In this document: in pieces, positions 1-5,970 of the stretch
Layout of the letters: each line of letters opens with the position of its first letter
Position numbering within the stretch: position 1 is the first letter of the stretch
DNA from: Chitinophaga pinensis
GTDB lineage: Bacteria > Bacteroidota > Bacteroidia > NS11-12g > UBA9320
NCBI GenBank assembly: GCA_945890595.1
Contig: CAMDCQ010000071.1
Span: forward strand, 1 to 10,640
Length of the DNA: 10,640 nt
Reading direction: 5' to 3'
Translations under genes and position numbers: made by a program
Notes under the pieces: model-generated
What the model was told of the DNA's origin: nothing
The model's input: the letters and a program-made list of their open reading frames with translations, nothing else
Databases searched by the model: none

Positions 1-727
1 GGACTATATTACAAATCTGCTCTGTAATGCGGTACATATCCTCGTGAGGTTCTCCCACAGAAAGACCGCCAATGGCAATACCATCTGTATCTTTGCTCAA
101 ACAATATTCGGTACTTTGTAATCGTAGATCTTCAAAAACACTTCCTTGAATAATAGGAAAAAGCTGTTGAGAATGACCGTAAATGGGCTCCGTTTCATTG
201 AATCTAGTAAGACATCTGTCCAGCCATCGATGCGTGGTATGCATAGAATTAGTGGCATATTCTCTCGTTGCAGGATACGGAGTACATTCATCGAAAGCCA
301 TTATAATATCAGCCCCAATTACTCGCTGAGTATCCATCACATTTTCAGGAGTGAATAATAATTTATGCCCATCTATATGACTTCTAAAAAGAACACCTTC
401 TTCGGTTATTTTGCGTTGATCAGAAATACTATATACTTGAAATCCTCCACTGTCGGTAAGCATCGGTCTATCCCAGTTGATAAATTTATGCAGCCCTCCA
501 GCACCTTTTAAAATATCTAATCCTGGTCGCAGATATAGGTGATACGTATTTCCTAAAATAATTTTGGCGTCTATTTTATTCTTTAAAATCTCTTGGTCCA
601 CGGCTTTCACTGTACCTTGAGTGCCCACGGGCATAAAAATAGGCGTTGGTATTTCGCCGTGGTCTGTAGTTATAAGACCCGCTCTGGCTTTGGTATCCTT
701 CTCGGTGTGCTGTAGTTTGAAAAACAC
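1..727 (-). CDS. tgt: queuine tRNA-ribosyltransferase (tRNA-guanine transglycosylase), 3' end outside window
   Basis: Cytoplasmic enzyme that swaps guanine-34 in the anticodon of Asn, Asp, His and Tyr tRNAs for the queuosine precursor preQ1. I translated the minus strand by hand. The first 242 residues are present out of the roughly 375 usual for bacterial Tgt. Visible motifs: N-terminal KARAGLITTDHGEIPTPIFM, the active-site TDSGGFQ, the substrate-pocket region MAFDEC, THRWLDRC, and GGLSVGE. The catalytic nucleophile Asp and the Cys3-His zinc site of the family lie further downstream, beyond position 1. The start is GTG at 727-725: an in-frame TAG lies six codons upstream with no ATG between, and VFFKLQHTEK aligns with the usual N-terminus. 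GTG shares one base with the porT stop (TAGTG), so translation is probably coupled to porT. Identity is secure; the C-terminal state is unknown. Confidence 0.95.
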   Translation of the reverse strand, partial: MFFKLQHTEKDTKARAGLITTDHGEIPTPIFMPVGTQGTVKAVDQEILKNKIDAKIILGNTYHLYLRPGLDILKGAGGLHKFINWDRPMLTDSGGFQVYSISDQRKITEEGVLFRSHIDGHKLLFTPENVMDTQRVIGADIIMAFDECTPYPATREYATNSMHTTHRWLDRCLTRFNETEPIYGHSQQLFPIIQGSVFEDLRLQSTEYCLSKDTDGIAIGGLSVGEPHEDMYRITEQICNIV

Positions 728-1431
728 TATTGAAAAATAAGGCTAAATTGAAGTAATTTGGGAGACATTTGTTCGATACTGCTGGCATAAATAAAATTAT
801 CCGGCACTTTTTGATTTCCCAATCCATTACTCAGTTTCACCTCAGGACTGAACTTGAAAAAATCATAGTAAAAATCAAATCCGAAGCCTATGTCATAAGA
901 AAACGTGTTTGGATATATAGCCACAATTGGTTTGGTATCGCTTCTATCTGTCTCAATATCGCTGGTAAAATCAAATCGATAGGTCACTCCACCAAGCAAG
1001 TATATTCTCCAGTTTTTATGACGATCGCTCTTATACTCAAACGTCATGGGAATCTCCATATATGTGGCTTCCATTTCAACTATTTTAGGTTTAGATGGCT
1101 CGGTTGAGGTTTGTATAAACTGGTAGTTCATATCCCTACGCGCGAATTGAATATTAAGCCCCGAGCGTAAATCAATGTTTTCTGCCAGTCGAAAGTTAAC
1201 TACTCCCCCTAAACCAAATCCCGGATAAAATACAGACTCTATTAGCTTTAAGGTATCTGTATTTAGGTTGTTATCTTTCACTGAATACTTCATCTTGGCT
1301 GTCTTGCCCATTAATGAAAAACCAAATCGAACGGGTTTTCGATCATACAATGGATTAATCTCTTGAGCTTTTGCGCTCAAAGAAATAACTAAAAATAAGA
1401 TTATTACTTTAATCCTGTGTAGATACTGCAT
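727..1431 (-). CDS. porT: PorT-family outer membrane protein of the type IX secretion/gliding machinery
   Basis: A 234-residue protein with an N-terminal signal peptide (about residues 1-22, hydrophobic IKVIILFLVISLSA, cleavage after AKA before Q). The rest alternates hydrophobic and polar residues like an outer-membrane beta-barrel and ends LLQFSLIFQ, with a C-terminal aromatic tail. The segment YDRKPVRFGFSL just after the signal peptide resembles the N-terminus of PorT/SprT proteins as I remember them. Family knowledge: PorT is required for T9SS export in Porphyromonas gingivalis, and its homologue SprT for secretion and gliding in Flavobacterium. The ATG lies 28 nt inside the 3' end of ubiE in another frame, and the stop overlaps the tgt start by one base, so it is the middle cistron of a coupled operon. 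I know ubiE-porT adjacency from other Bacteroidota, which supports the call. The alternative is a generic 'porin family' barrel protein. Confidence 0.82.
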   Translation of the reverse strand: MQYLHRIKVIILFLVISLSAKAQEINPLYDRKPVRFGFSLMGKTAKMKYSVKDNNLNTDTLKLIESVFYPGFGLGGVVNFRLAENIDLRSGLNIQFARRDMNYQFIQTSTEPSKPKIVEMEATYMEIPMTFEYKSDRHKNWRIYLLGGVTYRFDFTSDIETDRSDTKPIVAIYPNTFSYDIGFGFDFYYDFFKFSPEVKLSNGLGNQKVPDNFIYASSIEQMSPKLLQFSLIFQ

Positions 1432-2123
1432 ATTCCAAAAGTTAAACGACGGTCTGTCACATTATTGTATTTCACACTCGTCATTATTTGTTTAAACTCA
1501 TCACCCTCGGGGAATGCTGCTACCGATTCTGGCAGGTATTTGTATGCTGCATTATCGCCTGAGAATAACTTGCCCCAAAGTGGTAAAAGGGTTTTATTGT
1601 AAATGCTAAAAATAACACCAAAAAGGCCTTTAGGCTTTGAAAATTCAAGGATCATTGCAACACCTCCTGGACGTAACACCCTGTTAATCTCTGCTAAACC
1701 TTTCTCTAGATTTTCAAAATTACGAACACCAAAGGCAACTATAACTGCATCAAAACTAGCATCTGCAAATTGCAAATTCTCACTATCACCGCTTTCTAGA
1801 CGAATATTCGTTATGCCCTTTTCCGTTAGTTTTTTGCGCCCAACATCGAGCATCCCTTCACTGATATCTACACCAATTACCTCTTCAGGATTTATCTCTA
1901 GCGTTGCTATGGCAAAATCTGCTGTACCTGTGGCCACATCCAAAATACGTTTTGGCTGATGTGCAGCGAGCATTTTAATTGCTTTCTTTCTCCAGCCCTT
2001 GTCTATACCTAGCGATAAAAATCTATTCAGAAAATCGTATCGATGAGCAATGTTATCAAACATTTGCTGTACTTGCTCTTTTTTAGAGCCTTCGGCTTGA
2101 TATGGTTTTACGGTGGTTCCCAT
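1404..2123 (-). CDS. ubiE: demethylmenaquinone methyltransferase (UbiE/MenG)
   Basis: SAM-dependent C-methyltransferase that makes menaquinone from demethylmenaquinone, the last step of respiratory quinone synthesis in a menaquinone-using bacterium. With the ATG at 2123 the product has 239 residues, normal for the family. Visible are the UbiE N-terminal signature YDFLNRFLSLGIDKGW (about residues 29-44), SAM motif I ILDVATGTADF (about 60-70), GVDISEGML (about 83-91), FGVRNFENLEKGL (about 121-133), and the second signature RVLRPGGVAMILEFSKP (about 148-164). An in-frame TTG at 2141 would add six residues (MQRIKK). I prefer ATG 2123 because GTTVKPYQ is where homologues begin, and because a promoter box overlaps the TTG. 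It is first in the operon with porT and tgt; its end overlaps porT by 28 nt. Confidence 0.95.
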   Translation of the reverse strand: MGTTVKPYQAEGSKKEQVQQMFDNIAHRYDFLNRFLSLGIDKGWRKKAIKMLAAHQPKRILDVATGTADFAIATLEINPEEVIGVDISEGMLDVGRKKLTEKGITNIRLESGDSENLQFADASFDAVIVAFGVRNFENLEKGLAEINRVLRPGGVAMILEFSKPKGLFGVIFSIYNKTLLPLWGKLFSGDNAAYKYLPESVAAFPEGDEFKQIMTSVKYNNVTDRRLTFGICSIYTGLK

Positions 2124-2138
2124 TTTTTTAATACGTTG

Positions 2139-2146
2139 CAAAAATA
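2139..2146 (-). promoter_or_regulatory. probable ubiE promoter, -7 box
   Basis: Read on the minus strand this is TATTTTTG, an exact match to the Bacteroidetes -7 consensus TAnnTTTG. It ends 15 nt before the ubiE ATG at 2123, giving a short leader of roughly 8-10 nt. No good TTTG/TTG -33 element is at the expected spacing; the nearest TTG (2175-2173) is 26 nt away. A 7-bp-periodic repeat occupies the spacer region. It would drive ubiE-porT-tgt. Confidence 0.5.
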
Positions 2147-2180
2147 AGGTTTAAGGTTGAATGATTAAGGATCAAGGTGG
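2146..2180. repeat. five-unit degenerate 7-bp tandem repeat (AAGGnnn)
   Basis: Plus-strand units in exact 7-base register: AAGGTTT, AAGGTTG, AATGATT, AAGGATC, AAGGTGG. Four of five units keep AAGG and all keep AA. The array lies in the ubiE/engB divergent intergenic region and abuts the ubiE -7 box, occupying the place where that promoter's spacer and -33 element should be. Confidence 0.6.
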
Positions 2181-2275
2181 TGGGATTATAGAATTAGGAA
2201 CATGTGTAAAGGCATAAAGTTTTTTTTACTGGATTCGTTTAAACGTAAAGGTAGTCTTTAACTTAATCTTAGAAC

Positions 2276-2283
2276 TACATTTG
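2276..2283 (+). promoter_or_regulatory. probable engB promoter, -7 box
   Basis: TACATTTG matches TAnnTTTG exactly. Upstream, TTTA at 2257-2260 is a weak -33 candidate at a rather short 15-nt spacing. Only four bases (CAAT) separate the box from the engB start codon, so transcription from it would begin at or next to the start codon. Seen: the match and its position. Inferred: its use as a promoter. Confidence 0.45.
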
Positions 2284-2287
2284 CAAT

Positions 2288-2884
2288 GTGAATTTCGGAA
2301 AGGCAAAATTTTTCAGAAGCTACAGTCATGTAGAACAAATAAAAGACAGTAAGACTCCAGAGTTTGCTTTCATAGGTAGAAGTAACGTTGGTAAAAGCTC
2401 TCTTATCAATGCCATGACCATGAAAAGGGATATGGCAAAAACAAGTGCTAAACCGGGTAAAACGCAACTTATTAATTTCTTTAACGTTGAGCACCACCTC
2501 AGTCTTGTAGATTTACCAGGTTATGGTTATGCTAAAGTTTCCAAAAAACTACGTGAACAATTTGAGGGACTAATTACGGAATACCTTATACAAAGCGAGA
2601 ATCTATTTATCGTATTTGTACTTATAGATGCGGCTATTCCTCCCCAGCGAATCGACTTAGAGTTTTTAGAATGGTGTGGTTCCAATAACGTACCAGTGGG
2701 TATTGTCTTTACCAAAACAGATAAGAAAAAACCTAAAGAAACAGAGGCCAACATGCGCGCTTTTGAAGCGCAACTAGACTTGTACTTTGAAGAATTGCCC
2801 GTAACCTTCGAGACCAGCGCAAGCACAAAACATGGTGTGGAAACACTTGGAGCTTGGATCGCAGAGCAAGTAGGATTAGAATAA
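2288..2884 (+). CDS. engB: ribosome biogenesis GTP-binding protein EngB/YihA
   Basis: A 198-residue TRAFAC-class GTPase, the normal length for EngB (YsxC/YihA), which acts in assembly of the large ribosomal subunit. G motifs: G1 GRSNVGKS (30-37), a G2 Thr within TSAKPGKTQ (52-60), G3 DLPG (75-78), G4 TKTD (142-145), G5 TSAS (176-179). The start is GTG at 2288: a TAG at 2270-2272 blocks the frame upstream with no ATG between, and NFGKAKFFRSYSHVEQ matches the usual short N-terminal extension. An ATG at 2286 is followed at once by TGA and cannot be the start. Next in line, 13 bp downstream, is a 23S rRNA pseudouridine synthase, forming a two-gene ribosome-maturation operon divergent from ubiE. 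Confidence 0.95.
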   Translation: MNFGKAKFFRSYSHVEQIKDSKTPEFAFIGRSNVGKSSLINAMTMKRDMAKTSAKPGKTQLINFFNVEHHLSLVDLPGYGYAKVSKKLREQFEGLITEYLIQSENLFIVFVLIDAAIPPQRIDLEFLEWCGSNNVPVGIVFTKTDKKKPKETEANMRAFEAQLDLYFEELPVTFETSASTKHGVETLGAWIAEQVGLE

Positions 2885-2897
2885 CGCATTCCTGTAA

Positions 2898-3497
2898 ATG
2901 TCTCGTGTAATTCATCAGCATTTTGTACTCCATAAGCCCTACGGTTATCTATCGCAGTTTGTACATAATATGAGTAAGCGAAAAAACAAAAAACTGCTAG
3001 GAGATTTAGGAGATTTCCCAGAACAAACCATGGCCATTGGGCGATTAGACGAAAACTCAGAAGGCCTACTTTTACTTACTACAGATGGTTCGGTGAGCGA
3101 GTATATCCGAAGTAACTCGATTGAAAAAGAATATCATGTAGAAGTAGCAGGCATCCCTACAAATCAAGCGATAAATGCTTTACAAGAAGGGGTTTTGCTT
3201 AGCATAGAAGGTGTGGCTTATACCACGAAGCCCTGTCGAGTACAAAGGCTAAAAACGCTACCTACCTTCGAAGCTCCGCTTCGAAAAGTGCGCGGTGAAA
3301 GTCACGGACCAAGCAGTTGGCTCAGCATAACACTTACCGAAGGAAAGAATAGACAAGTACGTAAAATGACTGCAGCCGTTGGTTTTCCGACACTTCGTTT
3401 AGTACGGGTAAGAATTGGCCATATTGCCTTAGGAAGCATGAAATCAGGAGAAGTAATAGAGGTACAATCTCTTTTAGTAGATAAAAAAATTGCTTGA
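2898..3497 (+). CDS. rluE: 23S rRNA pseudouridine synthase, RsuA/RluE family
   Basis: Isomerises a uridine to pseudouridine in rRNA. The 199-residue protein lacks the N-terminal S4 RNA-binding domain of RsuA and RluB and starts directly in the catalytic fold (HFVLHKPYGYLSQF), as E. coli RluE does; RluE modifies a single site in 23S rRNA domain V. Motifs: GRLDENSEGLLLLT (48-61) with catalytic Asp51, EKEYHVEV (76-83), EGKNRQVRKM (148-157), and RVRIGHIALG (170-179). It starts 13 bp after engB on the same strand, so the two are probably co-transcribed. Family assignment is firm; the exact modified base and the RluE name (rather than RluF-like) are inferred from length and domain content. Confidence 0.88.
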   Translation: MSRVIHQHFVLHKPYGYLSQFVHNMSKRKNKKLLGDLGDFPEQTMAIGRLDENSEGLLLLTTDGSVSEYIRSNSIEKEYHVEVAGIPTNQAINALQEGVLLSIEGVAYTTKPCRVQRLKTLPTFEAPLRKVRGESHGPSSWLSITLTEGKNRQVRKMTAAVGFPTLRLVRVRIGHIALGSMKSGEVIEVQSLLVDKKIA

Positions 3498-3504
3498 ACC
3501 AAGC
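3483..3504 (-). terminator. possible intrinsic terminator for the M1 peptidase gene
   Basis: Read on the minus strand, GCTTG-GTT-CAAGC forms a 5-bp stem with a 3-nt loop, followed by AA and seven T residues. It lies about 28 nt past the peptidase stop codon, inside the last codons of the convergent pseudouridine synthase gene. The stem is short, so it may be weak. No matching T-run exists for the plus strand. Confidence 0.4.
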
Positions 3505-3532
3505 TGTCTGTAAAAACTAGTTCACCACACCC

Positions 3533-5923
3533 CTACTCTATTACAATTCTCTTTACATCATAAGCCAAATTATCGGTAACGACGCCCACAAAGTAAATAC
3601 CGGCCGTTAGCCTAGAAATATCCATCTTCTTTTCATTAGATCGGCCTTTCAACTTTTCGGTAAGTACCACTTGTCCCTGTGCATTGGTAATTTCTATAAA
3701 ACAACAATCGTGTTTATCTGCAAAAACTAGATTTAGTTCTTCACTCGCAGGGTTAGGGAAAACCGTAAATTCAGCCTTATTGTTATGTATTCTTTTGGCA
3801 TCCGCTAACTTACGGTCATACATCGCCAGCGCATACTGACCTCGTTTTAAGTTGCTAATAGAAATGGTGCCACGCTTATCAAAAAGAGAACCCGTATTTT
3901 TGGTATAATCCGCAGCTAATGACCAAGCAACTCCGGCATTTGGCCTGTATAGTAATACCAAGCTATCCTCTGTAATCTTAATTAATTCATTATCTAAATA
4001 TCCATAATCCACAGACATAGATACTAATCCGCTGTAAATAATTTCTGAGGATATCGAAGAACCTTCTGGCCAAATACCGTCCACATTCCAATATCGTTGA
4101 CGGTTAATTACCGCACCCTCAGGTACTCCAAAAGTGCCATCGGCTGGTGCCCAGTGATGTTCTATCCTAAGCAAAGCAGAATCTGATGTTGGGCTGGTAT
4201 AATTGATTTTATTCATTAATGCTTGCGGCATAGCCACTGTGCCATTTGCCTTTATTACGGACCACTCTGTGGTAACCGCGTCGCTTATCTTATCATCAAA
4301 ATCAAAGGACCAAAATACTGGCTCAAATGGACAAATCACTTCTAGTATTTGCTCCTTTTGATTAATTACCACATTCACATCATATCGTTGCCAATCGGCG
4401 GAAAAAGTCGAAATCGTTACATTAACCCCCGTATATGTTTCGGTATTAAATCGAGGTGTTTGTTTTACATGAACATCGTAATTCGTTCCGTTGTCTTGAA
4501 CCCACATATCGAAATGAGCAAATCCTGGTTTTTTTATCCATTGCATGAAAAATCCACTCAGGTCGAGTGAAGTGTGTTGCTGAAAAGAAGCTAGCATATC
4601 TTCTGTACTGACATCTTTCAATTTATACGTTGACTGAAAAGCAGCACACGCTGTAAAGAATGCTTCATCACCCATAAAACCTCTTAAGGTGTGCACCATA
4701 TCCGCTCCTTTGTTATACACATGTCGGCCATATGTGTTGGTGTGACCTATACCACTTACCGGTAAAATAGCGCCATCCTGAACGTGCGCAAATTGTAGAA
4801 CGCTTCTATGATTGGCTTCAATATCTTCATTATATTTATTCTTACCATATACTGCTTCCAAAAAAATACGCTCTGAGTACGACGCCCAGCCTTCATTAAG
4901 CCACATATCTTCTGGGGTACGACAAGTTATGGTATTACCCCACCAGTGGTGAGCTAGTTCGTGCGCATAAAGTGTTTCCGAGGATTTGCTACCACCAGCA
5001 ATTGCATATAGCGGATAAGCAATATTAGTAGCGTGCTCCATCGCACCACTGTTGAAAGGGACACAATTAAAGCCAATTCTATCAAACGTATGCGATCCAT
5101 ACACTTGCTCATACCGCTCAATACATGCAGGCAAATTCTCGAAGCTACTTCTTAGGTTACTTGTATCAGACGCAAGTGATGTTAGAATTACTGGGATTCC
5201 GTTTACATTCATAGTCACCTCTTCATATTGCGCAATAGCGACAGATGCTAGGTAGGTAGGAATTGCCTCATCCATAGTCCATTTAAATGTTTGCGTTGCA
5301 TTTCCATTATTTAGGATTTCCGTCAAATATCCATTGGCATATGCTTTAAAGACTGAGTCTATAGTGATGTTGGTATAGTAGAGAGCGCGATCGGTAAAGT
5401 TATCAAAACAAGGGAACCAAGCTCGACCAAAATTGTGCGGATCTGCAGCAAATCCAACGCCTAAATTAAATGCATATTCACCTGTAAAATAAAATCCTCC
5501 CCATTGAGCGTCAGGTTTAGGCGTACCATTGTAAAAAAACGTAACCTTAAAGGTATCGCTAACTAAAGGCGGAAGCAGTAATTCAATACTTGGGCTAGTG
5601 TATGAAAAAAGAGTACTTGTTCCATTGACTAAAACCTCGGTTACATTTAAACCCAACAAATCTAACCTCATACTCCCTGTATTGGGTACTTTTGAAATAC
5701 ACGTAATCACGGTGTTTGCATCGATATGCTTTGCCGACTGGTAGTTTAAAAATGCCGCATTTATTTCATAACTCAGTACATCAAATGTATCACTTCGGGA
5801 ATCTACCGTGTTTAGCATAGCTGATTGTTGTGCAATACGCAGGTGTTCGCAAAATTTTTGAGCAGAACAAACTGTGCTTATTAGTAAACCACAAAGCAAA
5901 ATTGAAACTTTAACTACATTCAT
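3533..5923 (-). CDS. secreted M1-family zinc metallopeptidase with T9SS type A sorting domain
   Basis: A 796-residue secreted aminopeptidase-like enzyme. Signal peptide at about 1-21 (hydrophobic VSILLCGLLISTVCSA, cleavage before QKF). The N-terminal beta-sandwich spans roughly 40-250. The catalytic domain follows, with the exopeptidase motif GAMEH (293-297), zinc site HELAH (321-325) and the third ligand Glu344 in NEGWAS, giving HExxH-x18-E as expected. Tyr403 in VYNKGAD is the likely transition-state tyrosine, and QWIKKPGF (461-468) closes the domain. Residues of about 475-715 are beta-rich and unassigned; there is no sign of the helical C-terminal domain of classical M1 enzymes. The last ~75 residues form a T9SS type A domain (FPNPASEELNLVF ... 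GIYFVGVV ... KRIVIE), so it should be exported across the outer membrane and released or surface-attached. It is divergent from the next gene, 38 bp apart. M1 membership is firm; substrate is unknown. Confidence 0.92.
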   Translation of the reverse strand: MNVVKVSILLCGLLISTVCSAQKFCEHLRIAQQSAMLNTVDSRSDTFDVLSYEINAAFLNYQSAKHIDANTVITCISKVPNTGSMRLDLLGLNVTEVLVNGTSTLFSYTSPSIELLLPPLVSDTFKVTFFYNGTPKPDAQWGGFYFTGEYAFNLGVGFAADPHNFGRAWFPCFDNFTDRALYYTNITIDSVFKAYANGYLTEILNNGNATQTFKWTMDEAIPTYLASVAIAQYEEVTMNVNGIPVILTSLASDTSNLRSSFENLPACIERYEQVYGSHTFDRIGFNCVPFNSGAMEHATNIAYPLYAIAGGSKSSETLYAHELAHHWWGNTITCRTPEDMWLNEGWASYSERIFLEAVYGKNKYNEDIEANHRSVLQFAHVQDGAILPVSGIGHTNTYGRHVYNKGADMVHTLRGFMGDEAFFTACAAFQSTYKLKDVSTEDMLASFQQHTSLDLSGFFMQWIKKPGFAHFDMWVQDNGTNYDVHVKQTPRFNTETYTGVNVTISTFSADWQRYDVNVVINQKEQILEVICPFEPVFWSFDFDDKISDAVTTEWSVIKANGTVAMPQALMNKINYTSPTSDSALLRIEHHWAPADGTFGVPEGAVINRQRYWNVDGIWPEGSSISSEIIYSGLVSMSVDYGYLDNELIKITEDSLVLLYRPNAGVAWSLAADYTKNTGSLFDKRGTISISNLKRGQYALAMYDRKLADAKRIHNNKAEFTVFPNPASEELNLVFADKHDCCFIEITNAQGQVVLTEKLKGRSNEKKMDISRLTAGIYFVGVVTDNLAYDVKRIVIE

Positions 5924-5938
5924 TTATCACTATTTTCG
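5909..5938 (+). promoter_or_regulatory. candidate promoter for the 663-residue secreted protein gene
   Basis: TATTTTCG (5931-5938) matches TAnnTTTG with one mismatch, with TTTA (5909-5912) as a -33 candidate at 18-nt spacing. The box ends 23 nt before the ATG at 5962. Its -33 part lies inside the start of the divergent peptidase gene. Confidence 0.4.
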
Positions 5939-5948
5939 TACGAATATA
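5931..5948. promoter_or_regulatory. 18-bp near-perfect palindrome between divergent secreted-protein genes
   Basis: TATTTTCGTACGAATATA is an inverted repeat with one mismatched pair (T5934/T5945); its central ten bases TTCGTACGAA are perfect. It fills the middle of the 38-bp gap between the two start codons. Each half contains a TAnnTTCG box pointing toward its own gene, so it could be a symmetric regulator-binding site, overlapping promoters, or both. Confidence 0.5.
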
Positions 5949-5970
5949 GTTCTAAATTAAAATGAATAAA
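5941..5970 (-). promoter_or_regulatory. candidate promoter for the M1 peptidase gene
   Basis: On the minus strand, TATATTCG (5948-5941) is one mismatch from TAnnTTTG, with TTTA (5970-5967) exactly 18 nt upstream as a -33 candidate. The box ends 17 nt before the peptidase ATG at 5923. It mirrors the plus-strand promoter and shares the palindrome with it. Confidence 0.4.

Noticed and set aside
97..358. Open frames on both strands within the first 360 bases
   Set aside because: The minus-strand tgt frame is open from 727 to the window edge with strong family motifs; the others are overlapping shadows without recognisable sequence.
576..827. 83-residue minus-strand frame across the tgt/porT junction
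   Set aside because: It is a different frame over two well-supported genes and has no family resemblance.
769..1107. 112-residue plus-strand frame opposite porT
   Set aside because: It lies antisense to porT with no promoter or recognisable motif.
1603..1959. 118-residue plus-strand frame opposite ubiE
   Set aside because: It is antisense to highly conserved ubiE motifs; its composition reflects the complementary codons.
2124..2141. Extension of ubiE to a TTG start at 2141
   Set aside because: It adds MQRIKK, overlaps the TATTTTTG promoter box, and homologues begin near the ATG at 2123.
2219..2227. Run of T residues in the ubiE/engB gap, considered as a terminator
   Set aside because: No convincing stem precedes it and no plus-strand gene ends upstream of it.
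2527..2933. Minus-strand frames opposite engB and the pseudouridine synthase
   Set aside because: Both plus-strand genes have complete catalytic motifs; these frames match nothing.
3498..3532. Short gap between convergent genes, searched for a terminator of the pseudouridine synthase transcript
   Set aside because: Only a weak TGAAC/GTTCA pairing with a long loop and no T-run on the plus strand is present.
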